A model generated the notes under the pieces. It was not told where the DNA came from and did no database searches. It saw nothing but the letters and a program-made list of their open reading frames with translations. From NCBI RefSeq assembly GCF_000519205.1, contig NZ_JAFB01000043.1, positions 16,551 through 80,550 of the forward strand: 64,000 nucleotides of DNA, read 5' to 3'. Below, one piece after another: positions 58,163 through 64,000 of this stretch; the first letter of the stretch is position 1, and each line of letters begins with the position of its first letter. This stretch comes from Amycolatopsis taiwanensis DSM 45107 (GTDB lineage: Bacteria > Actinomycetota > Actinomycetes > Mycobacteriales > Pseudonocardiaceae). Made by a program: the position numbers and the translations under genes.

Positions 58163-59188
58163 TCAGGGCGTGAGAATGGCTCGTCCCCGGACCCGTCCGG
58201 CGTCGAGATCAGCCAGCGCGTCCAGCGCGGCGTCGAGCGGATACTTCTTGGTGTGCAGGGTGACCCGGCCCGACTGCGCCAGCACCATCAGCTCCACCAG
58301 GTCGTTGTACGTGCCGACCAGGTTGCCCACCACATTGCGCTCGGTGGAAATGAGGTCGATGGTCGGAATGCTGAGGGTGCCGCCGTAGCCGATCACGAAA
58401 TACGAGCCGTCCGGGCGGGTCATGGCGAACGCGTCCTGCTGGGCGCCCTGCTCGGCGACGAAGTCGAGCACGACCTCCGCGCCGTTGCCGCCGGTCAGGT
58501 CGAGCACCGCCTCGACCTGCTTGCCGTCGGCGAGGACCGTCTGATCGGCCCCCAGCTTCGCGGCCAGATCGAGCGCTTCGGCGTTGCGGTCCACCACCAC
58601 GACCGTGGTCGCCGTCAGCGCCCGCAGCGACTGGATGCCGATGTGCCCCAGTCCGCCCGCGCCGTTGACCACGCACACGGTTCCCGGGTACAGCAAGGGG
58701 ACGGCCTTGCGCACCGCGTGGTAGGCGGTGATACCCGCGTCCGCCAGCGCCGCCACGTCTTCTGGTCGCGTGTCCGGGGCCAGCTTGATGCAGGACCGGG
58801 CCGAGGTGAGGAGATACTCGGCCATTCCCCCGTCGCTGTCGATCCCGGGGAACCGGCTCTCGACACAGTGCATGTCGTTGCCGGCCCGGCACGCATGGCA
58901 CAGCCCGCAGGTGGTCGTCGGGTGCAGGATCACCGTGTCGCCGACCTCCACGTTGGACACCGCGGAGCCCACCTCATGGACCCAGCCCGCGTTCTCGTGC
59001 CCGATCGTGTAGGGCAGCTTCACCCCGCTCTTGTCGGCCCACTGCCCCTCGATGATGTGCAGGTCGGTGCGGCACACCCCCGCCCCGCCGATCTTCACCA
59101 CCACGTCGAACGGCCCCTGGACGACCGGCTCCGGCACCTCCTCGACGACGGGCTGCTGGTGATACTCGTGTAGCCGGACCGCCTTCAT
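58163..59188 (-). CDS. Zinc-dependent alcohol dehydrogenase
   Basis: A 341-residue MDR enzyme. Catalytic zinc ligands C39 (GVCRTDLHI), H64-E65 (IGHENAG); structural zinc cysteines in TTCGLCHACRAGNDMHC; NAD site VCVVNGAGGLGHIGIQSL. It oxidises a primary or secondary alcohol to aldehyde or ketone. It ends the three-gene operon, with a 4-bp overlap to the DUF59 gene. In propane monooxygenase clusters an ADH of this type oxidises 2-propanol. Confidence 0.92.
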   Translation of the reverse strand: MKAVRLHEYHQQPVVEEVPEPVVQGPFDVVVKIGGAGVCRTDLHIIEGQWADKSGVKLPYTIGHENAGWVHEVGSAVSNVEVGDTVILHPTTTCGLCHACRAGNDMHCVESRFPGIDSDGGMAEYLLTSARSCIKLAPDTRPEDVAALADAGITAYHAVRKAVPLLYPGTVCVVNGAGGLGHIGIQSLRALTATTVVVVDRNAEALDLAAKLGADQTVLADGKQVEAVLDLTGGNGAEVVLDFVAEQGAQQDAFAMTRPDGSYFVIGYGGTLSIPTIDLISTERNVVGNLVGTYNDLVELMVLAQSGRVTLHTKKYPLDAALDALADLDAGRVRGRAILTP

Positions 59189-59880
59189 CCCTTACCTTCC
59201 TCTCCGTAACGCGTCTTCAGCAGCCCGCGGCAGAACGCCGCGTTGCCGTCGATGCTGACCCGGACGGCTCGCGCGAACCGCAGCCGCGGGGCCACCTTCT
59301 CCGCCGGCACCGGCACCCCGTCGTCATCCACGACGAGCGGTGAGTCCGGAGCGACCGGCAGCCCGAGTTCTGCCCGGCGGCGTAGCAGGCTTTCCCGCTC
59401 CGGGTACGGCGCCAGGTCCGCCAACCGCAGCCCCGCCAACTCGTCCACCACCAGGCCCTCGGACACCAGGCGGCGGCATGCCCGCTCGAGCGCGGCCGTG
59501 TGGGCCTTGCGTTGGAACGTGCGACGCAACTCGTCGAGCTCCCGGACGGCCTCCTCGGGGAACGAGCCGGAAAAGCCCGCCCCGGCGGCCACCCCGGCGT
59601 TGATCTCCTCGGCCGCGAAATGGTCTTCCAGCCGCACATCCACCCGCGTCACTCCCGGCACCGCACGCACCGCGTCGGCCACATCCGCGACCATGAGATA
59701 CGCGAAGTTGGGGGCACAGAAGTAGGTCGGCAGGCGCAGGCGAACCCGCACCTCGGATTCGTGCACGTTGGCCTCGCGGACGAACCCGAGGTCGGTGATC
59801 GGCTCGTCGAGTTCGGGATCCCGGACCGTGCCCAGCGCCGTCCACACCGCCGAGTCGATGCTCGCCGTGCCGATACTCAC
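59185..59880 (-). CDS. DUF59/MIP18-family metal-cluster assembly-like protein
   Basis: A 231-residue protein. The N-terminal DUF59 domain (about 8-110) reads AVWTALGTVRDPELDEPITD, LRLPTYFCAPNFAYLMVADV and VPGVTRVDVRLED; the rest is an unassigned helical domain ending FCRGLLKTRYGEEGKG. DUF59 proteins help mature Fe-S or other metal centres. The GTG at 59880 overlaps the upstream gene's stop. This protein type accompanies the diiron propane monooxygenase clusters, where it may help assemble the enzyme. Confidence 0.85.
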   Translation of the reverse strand: MSIGTASIDSAVWTALGTVRDPELDEPITDLGFVREANVHESEVRVRLRLPTYFCAPNFAYLMVADVADAVRAVPGVTRVDVRLEDHFAAEEINAGVAAGAGFSGSFPEEAVRELDELRRTFQRKAHTAALERACRRLVSEGLVVDELAGLRLADLAPYPERESLLRRRAELGLPVAPDSPLVVDDDGVPVPAEKVAPRLRFARAVRVSIDGNAAFCRGLLKTRYGEEGKG

Positions 59881-60917
59881 GCCGGCACCACGGGCGCGGA
59901 TCCGACGGCTTCCCCGCTGTCGGCCGGTTCCGCCCGTACCTCGGCCTCGGGGGGAACCTCCAGGTCGTAGAGCTTCGCCGCGTTCAGCCCGAGGATCTTC
60001 TTCTTGATCTCGGTGGTCAGCACGCCGTACTCGGCCTGCAGGTCCGCCGGGATCTGGAAGTCCACGAACGCCTCGATCAGCCACTTCGGGTGCCAGATGG
60101 CGTAGTCGCTGGCGAAGGTGAGCCGGTTCTCGTCCAGCCAGTAGAGCAGTTCGCCGATGATCTGCGCGAAATACCGCGGCCTGGTGTGGATGAACGGCAT
60201 CGCCACGGCGAGCCCCCCGTAGACGTTCGGCTCCTGCGTGGCGATCCAGCAGAAGTCCTCCAGCCGGGGCAGCCCGCAGTGCTCCACGATGAACCGCAGG
60301 TCCGGGAACATCGTCGCCGCCTCGTCCACGTCGCGCACGTCGAAGGCGTCCATGTTGAGCGGGTAGATCGTCGGTCCCTTGTGGACATGGATGTTGACGA
60401 TCCCCAGCTCCTGGCACTTCTCCAGGTACCGGTAGGCCCACGGATCGTTGAGCTTCCAGCCCTTGGAGATGCCCTTCCACTCCGCCGTGTACAGCTTGAC
60501 GCCCCGGAGGTTCCACCGGCGTGCCAGCATCTCCAGCGTCTTCAGTCCGGCCTCGCCGTCACGCGGGTCGAACGCGCCGTTGACGATGAACTTGTCCGGG
60601 TACTTCTCCGCGACCTTCCCGTCCTGCTCCGTGGTGTTGAACCCGTTGACGAAGAAATCGGTCAGGTACGTCGGCTGGAAGATGGCCCGGTCCACATAAC
60701 CCTCGTCGAACAGGTCCCGGACCAGGGTCTCCTCCGGATACTTAGCGAACTTCTCCAGCGGCCACACCCAGCCCTCGGGACTGAGGTTGCGGTGGTAGTC
60801 GTAGAAACACTCGATGAAACCCTTGCCGTACCGGTTGGCCTGGTTGGCCAGGCTGCCATCCCACGCGTGTACGTGGCTGTCGACGATGAAGTAGCTTTGC
60901 CCGTCCTTTGTGTACAT
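59877..60917 (-). CDS. Amidohydrolase 2 family protein of the propane-monooxygenase-associated type
   Basis: A 346-residue TIM-barrel protein. H-x-H metal motif in IVDSHVHAWDGS, then NIHVHKGPTIYP, FIVEHCGLPRLEDF and TFASDYAIWHPKW. It is the first gene of the triad with DUF59 and ADH, an order I know from prmABCD/mimABCD downstream regions, where an amidohydrolase is needed for a functional monooxygenase. No monooxygenase subunit or groEL lies in the window. The 144 bp upstream show no decisive promoter. Confidence 0.87.
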   Translation of the reverse strand: MYTKDGQSYFIVDSHVHAWDGSLANQANRYGKGFIECFYDYHRNLSPEGWVWPLEKFAKYPEETLVRDLFDEGYVDRAIFQPTYLTDFFVNGFNTTEQDGKVAEKYPDKFIVNGAFDPRDGEAGLKTLEMLARRWNLRGVKLYTAEWKGISKGWKLNDPWAYRYLEKCQELGIVNIHVHKGPTIYPLNMDAFDVRDVDEAATMFPDLRFIVEHCGLPRLEDFCWIATQEPNVYGGLAVAMPFIHTRPRYFAQIIGELLYWLDENRLTFASDYAIWHPKWLIEAFVDFQIPADLQAEYGVLTTEIKKKILGLNAAKLYDLEVPPEAEVRAEPADSGEAVGSAPVVPA

Positions 60918-61061
60918 TCCGCCCCCTGATCAAACCGGCTGGGTGTAGCGGATAACTCGCTCAGCGTAGTCGTATTCTTCGGCGCTCATCAAGGTCGGCG
61001 TCGGTGAACACCGCCTCGCCTAATCGTCGATCGCGGCGAGCCGCTCTGCAACCTCCCGGCG

Positions 61062-61943
61062 TCAGCCCTGCAGCAGGTCCATCAGCTGCTGGGCGTTGAC
61101 CTGGGCATAGTCCCGGTAGCAGTTGTTGAGCAGGACCTGCACCCGCTCGGCCTGCTCGGACAGGGCCTTGACGCGCGGCGCCCACTCGCGCAGCTCTTCC
61201 AACGAATACCGGTAGCCGAACCGTTCGTGAATGTCCTTGCTCGTCCATTTCTCGGAATGGCCGTGGAAACGCACGACGGCCAGTTTCGCGGTGGCGGCCA
61301 CCACCGGCGGCACCGAGGACGCGTGGCCCTGCGGCATGTCCACGCAAACCAGCGGAACGCCGTGTGTGGACAGGAAATTCAGCGTTTCGGCCCGGTTGTC
61401 CTCGATCAGCCAGGACCTGTGCCGGAACTCCACGCACGGCTGGTGCGCCGCGCCCAGCCGCTCGGCGCAGGCCAGAATGTAGTTCTTGTTGGCCCGGGAA
61501 ATGGTGAACCAGGGCGGGAACTGCAGCAGGATCGCGCCCAGCTTGCCCGTCCGGCACAGCGGGCCCAGGGCATCGAGGAACCGCCGCCACAACTCGTCGG
61601 TCACGGTTTGCGGCACGTCACGCTGATAGACCGTGTCCTTACCGAGTTGTTCCCGGTCGGGCCTCAGCTCGGCGGGCAGCGACGCGAGCCGGGTGGGGTG
61701 CTGGGTGAACAGGCTGAACGCTTTGACGTTGAAGGTGAAGCCGGCCGGCGTGCGGCCGGCCCACAGCGCGGCGGTGCGTTCGTTGGGCATGCCGTAGTAG
61801 GTGGAGTCGACCTCGACCAGCGGGAAGCGGTCCGCATAGAAGCGCAGCCGCTTCTCCGGCGTGTCCACCTCCGGCGGGTACCAGCCGGAGGCGATCAGCG
61901 TCCGGTCGGTCCACGACGCGGTGCCCACCTGGATCGCGCCCAT
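61062..61943 (-). CDS. DUF72 family protein (YecE-like)
   Basis: A 293-residue TIM-barrel-like protein: IQVGTASWTDRTLIASGWYP, VEVDSTYYGMPNERTAALW, FTFNVKAFSLFTQHPTRL, ILLQFPPWFTISRANKNY, CVEFRHRSWL and VQVLLNNCYRDYAQVNAQQL. The family is widespread with no settled function. The ATG at 61943 gives the standard MGAIQVGTASWT start. Confidence 0.88.
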   Translation of the reverse strand: MGAIQVGTASWTDRTLIASGWYPPEVDTPEKRLRFYADRFPLVEVDSTYYGMPNERTAALWAGRTPAGFTFNVKAFSLFTQHPTRLASLPAELRPDREQLGKDTVYQRDVPQTVTDELWRRFLDALGPLCRTGKLGAILLQFPPWFTISRANKNYILACAERLGAAHQPCVEFRHRSWLIEDNRAETLNFLSTHGVPLVCVDMPQGHASSVPPVVAATAKLAVVRFHGHSEKWTSKDIHERFGYRYSLEELREWAPRVKALSEQAERVQVLLNNCYRDYAQVNAQQLMDLLQG

Positions 61944-62007
61944 GGCTTCAGGGTAGAAAGCCGCGCGCGGGCGGGCAGGGTGAGCGCCGCTGACGCATGC
62001 TTGACGG

Positions 62008-62766
62008 GTGGAGTCCGCGCTGGAGATCCGTGTCGCGGCCGAGTTGAGGCTGTTCGTGACGGCCCGGCGCCGCGCCGCCCGCGGGCGCCATCCCCGGACA
62101 CCGGCCGGCGGCAATTCGCTGCTCGTCCCCTACGACGGCACGTCGACGGTGGGCCACGTGGTCGAGTCGGCGGGCATCCCGCTGACCGAGGTCGGCGGCA
62201 TCGTCGCCGGGGGCCGGGCCAGGGAGGCCGCCTACCGGCCTCGGGAGGGCGACGTCATCGAGGTCGCCGCGGTGTCCCGGCCCGAGGCGCTGTACTCCCC
62301 CCGGTTCACCCTCGACGTGCACCTCGGCGCGCTGGCCCGGCGACTGCGACTGGTCGGGGTGGACGCCGCCTACGCCAACGATATCGACGACGACGCGCTC
62401 ATCGACCACGCGAACGCCGAGCACCGGGTCCTGCTCACGCAGGACCGGCAGCTGTTGCACCGGAGGGCGCTGTGGCGGGGTGCGTACGTACGCGGCGCGC
62501 TGCCCGAAGACCAGCTGCGTGATGTGCTCGACCGGTTCGCCCCGCCGCTGGCCCCGTGGACCCGCTGCACGGCCTGCAACGGAATGCTGACCCGGGTGCC
62601 GAAAGGCGACGTCGAGCACGACCTCGAGCCGGGCACGCGGCGCCGATATCAGGACTTCTCCCGCTGCACGGCGTGCGGACGCCTCTACTGGCGGGGCGCA
62701 CACAGCGGGCGGATACACGCCATTGTGGACACTGCCATGCGGGCCGTCGCCGCACGGTCCCGTTGA
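62008..62766 (+). CDS. Ubiquitin-like/Mut7-C RNase fusion protein
   Basis: A 252-residue protein. Residues about 1-88 form a beta-grasp (Ub-Mut7C) domain (IRVAAELRLFVTARRR, VVESAGIPLTEVGGIVAGGR, GDVIEVAAV); residues 98-245 form the Mut7-C PIN-like RNase with FTLDVHLGALARRLRLVGVD, RVLLTQDRQLLHRRALW, and a zinc ribbon of CTAC (TRCTACNGML) and CTAC (SRCTACGRLYW). It is a predicted RNA-degrading enzyme of unknown target. GTG start. It is divergent from the DUF72 gene (64-bp gap). Confidence 0.85.
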   Translation: MESALEIRVAAELRLFVTARRRAARGRHPRTPAGGNSLLVPYDGTSTVGHVVESAGIPLTEVGGIVAGGRAREAAYRPREGDVIEVAAVSRPEALYSPRFTLDVHLGALARRLRLVGVDAAYANDIDDDALIDHANAEHRVLLTQDRQLLHRRALWRGAYVRGALPEDQLRDVLDRFAPPLAPWTRCTACNGMLTRVPKGDVEHDLEPGTRRRYQDFSRCTACGRLYWRGAHSGRIHAIVDTAMRAVAARSR

Positions 62767-62824
62767 CAGTAGTGAACTGGCCCGGCGACCGGCACCGGTT
62801 TCCCTTGCGGCTGTGCGTAGGCGC

Positions 62825-63631
62825 TCAATCCCGAGCAGGCCGGCGCCCGGCCAGGTGGCCCCATACTGATGCGACAGCGATGGAAACGATCAGCAACACG
62901 GCGCTTCCGGCGAGGTCGAGCACGTAGTGGTTCCCCGTGGTGAGCACGACCGCGGTCATACCCAGCGGAAAGATCCACGACAGCAACGCCAGGCGCGGAT
63001 GGGCGGCCCGCAGCGCGCACCACGCGGCATACGCGCACCACAACGACCATCCGACGTGCATGCTGGGCATCGCCGAATACACGTTCTGGCCGCTCTCGAT
63101 CCCTGGTGAAGCATGACCACCCAGGAGGTCGTGCTCGGCGATGATGTCGACGACGCCCGGCAGGGCCAACCGTGGGGGCGACATGGGCAGCACCCAGAAA
63201 ACGGGCAGCACCAGCACGGCCATCGCAACGAGGGTCCGGCGAACCTTGACGTAGACATCGACGTGGCGGACGAAGACCCACACCAGCACACCGATGATCA
63301 CGGCGTAGTACAGGCGGTAGTAAAACACCGCCGGCTGGATGAAGGCTGAATGCCCGGTCAGCCACTGGTTCGCGCTCAGTTCGATATCCAGGTGGAGGGC
63401 TCGTTCCATCGATTGCAGGGCCAGCGCGTTCGCGGTGGCGGCTGCGGCGTCCTTCCCTGCAGCGGCATGAAGCCATGAGAAGAGCAGGATCACGAGTAGC
63501 AGACCGGCCACTTCGATGAGAGGAGCGGGGCGCCGTCCACCCATCCTCCCGGCAAGGGCGACTGAACGGATACGGGCCATCAGGGGCGACAATCGGCCGG
63601 TGGCCACCTCACGCGGACTCACGCGGGTCAC
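62825..63631 (-). CDS. PAP2-type membrane phosphatase
   Basis: About 268 residues with five to six membrane segments (LIEVAGLLLVILLFSWLHAA, VFYYRLYYAVIIGVLVWVFV, TLVAMAVLVLPVFWVLPM). The phosphatase motifs are YSAMPSMHVGWS and TTGNHYVLDLAG (S-x-x-S-x-H and G-N-H-Y-x-x-D), as in the PAP2_3/inositolphosphotransferase group. It dephosphorylates or transfers phospholipid head groups at the membrane. The start is uncertain: GTG 63631 or ATG 63580. Confidence 0.85.
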   Translation of the reverse strand: MTRVSPREVATGRLSPLMARIRSVALAGRMGGRRPAPLIEVAGLLLVILLFSWLHAAAGKDAAAATANALALQSMERALHLDIELSANQWLTGHSAFIQPAVFYYRLYYAVIIGVLVWVFVRHVDVYVKVRRTLVAMAVLVLPVFWVLPMSPPRLALPGVVDIIAEHDLLGGHASPGIESGQNVYSAMPSMHVGWSLWCAYAAWCALRAAHPRLALLSWIFPLGMTAVVLTTGNHYVLDLAGSAVLLIVSIAVASVWGHLAGRRPARD

Positions 63632-63788
63632 ACTAATTCATCCCACGCCGGAATGGATCATGTTGCAGTCGATGAATGTGTCGCGTGTTGAAGGCTGATC
63701 ATGCCAGGGCGGCGTAAGTGGGTGAGCCGGATGCTGGACTAGCCCAGGGCTTTCACGGTAATTCGATGTGTGGGTGTGTCGGATAGGG

Positions 63789-63860
63789 AGAAAGGTGCTC
63801 TGACCTGGGAGAATCCGGTTTGCTGAGGACCGATTTTTCCGAGATCTGGAGCACCTTTCT
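63789..63860. repeat. 12-bp inverted repeat in the IS leader
   Basis: AGAAAGGTGCTC (63789-63800) and GAGCACCTTTCT (63849-63860) are perfect 12-bp arms 48 bp apart, ending one base before the GTG of the transposase. Pairing in RNA would tie up the region just upstream of the start and could limit transposase translation. Confidence 0.65.
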
Positions 63861-63861
63861 G

Positions 63862-64000
63862 GTGAGTGAGTCTACGGGGTTCTATCCCATGCCTGTTGTT
63901 GACGCGGCCGGAAACGGGGTGGTTTCTCACGCGGGTGCGGTGCTGCTGGCTGATACCGCGCGGGCGCTGGGGCTGGACCGGGAGCTCTCGGCGGCGTTGG
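63862..64000 (+). CDS. IS1380-family transposase, N-terminal part
   Basis: 46 codons from GTG 63862, open to the window end: VSESTGFYPMPVVDAAGNGV, VSHAGAVLLADTARALGLD and RELSAAL. The V-S-x-A-G-x-x-L-L-x-x-x-A-x-x-x-G-L-x-x-x-L-S-x-A-L pattern is the N-terminal helical region of IS1380-family DDE transposases. The catalytic domain is not visible. Confidence 0.65.
   Translation, partial: MSESTGFYPMPVVDAAGNGVVSHAGAVLLADTARALGLDRELSAAL

Larger units (their letters stand above)
63742..64000 (+). mobile_element. Left end of an IS1380-like insertion sequence, truncated by the window edge
   Basis: The transposase N-terminus starts at 63862 and the preceding 120 bp are non-coding and compact. The left terminal repeat may begin near GCCCAGGGCTTTCACGG (63742-63758), but the right end is outside the window so the terminal repeat cannot be confirmed. 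Confidence 0.55.

Noticed and set aside
1..64000. Search by eye for CRISPR arrays, rRNA and tRNA genes
   Set aside because: No regularly spaced repeats and no cloverleaf or rRNA-like stretches were noticed; a tRNA could still be missed without a scanner.

Overview
The window is high-GC DNA with many GTG starts, short intergenic gaps and 4-bp start/stop overlaps. It carries an RNA polymerase-binding protein RbpA, separate polyprenol-phosphate mannose synthase and apolipoprotein N-acyltransferase genes, several F420/flavin LLM oxidoreductases, ECF sigma factors with fused C-terminal domains and many TetR/ArsR regulators. This points to a large-genome actinomycete, most likely of the Pseudonocardiales (Amycolatopsis-like). 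The genus is inferred from style and gene content only. No rRNA, tRNA, CRISPR array or origin was seen.

Left part (1-9.8 kb): the end of an acetyltransferase; a divergent AhpD-like protein and ECF41 sigma factor; an LLM oxidoreductase; a methyltransferase; an MtnA/eIF2B-like isomerase; a two-gene operon of an unknown duplicated-domain protein plus an AbiEii-type nucleotidyltransferase; and an amidohydrolase divergent from a TetR regulator around a long palindromic operator. A decayed TnsA-like fragment and an unknown gene follow. 9.8-28.6 kb is mostly conserved chromosomal core: glycerophosphodiesterase, thymidine kinase, rbpA (with a sigma-R-like promoter), ppm1-lnt, a YtcJ-type amidohydrolase whose C-terminus is made of an intergenic-type repeat, lysine 2,3-aminomutase, PolX, a glycosyltransferase/transporter pair, an SGNH hydrolase, a MazF-like toxin-antitoxin pair, an Lrp/Xaa-Pro peptidase operon and a 5'-3' exonuclease.

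28.6-42.6 kb is accessory metabolism and regulation: a ketosteroid-dehydrogenase-like flavoprotein with a KstR-type operator, a berberine-bridge-type oxidase, SDR/TetR and WYL/hydrolase divergent pairs, gene remnants (SGNH hydrolase, SSB tail), a RibD-like/YCII/ECF42 cluster, a repeat-containing secreted protein, and a coupled operon of a heme-b membrane protein, a ferredoxin and a ferredoxin reductase. 42.8-52.4 kb holds stress genes (htpG, a MerR-like regulator with hsp20, a J-domain protein), a second LLM oxidoreductase, a shortened threonyl-tRNA synthetase preceded by a threonine-rich leader peptide and attenuator hairpin, an ATP-dependent ligase with a LigD-type polymerase, and a lipoprotein phosphoesterase.

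52.4-64 kb: an ArsR regulator faces an MFS exporter gene that has been split by about 1.3 kb of foreign-looking DNA and has decayed. Next come an ArsR-like/MFS divergent pair around a perfect palindrome, a three-gene operon (amidohydrolase, DUF59 protein, zinc alcohol dehydrogenase) that resembles the accessory part of propane monooxygenase clusters but lacks the monooxygenase, a DUF72 protein, a ubiquitin-like/Mut7-C protein, a PAP2-type phosphatase, and the left end of an IS1380-like element running off the window.
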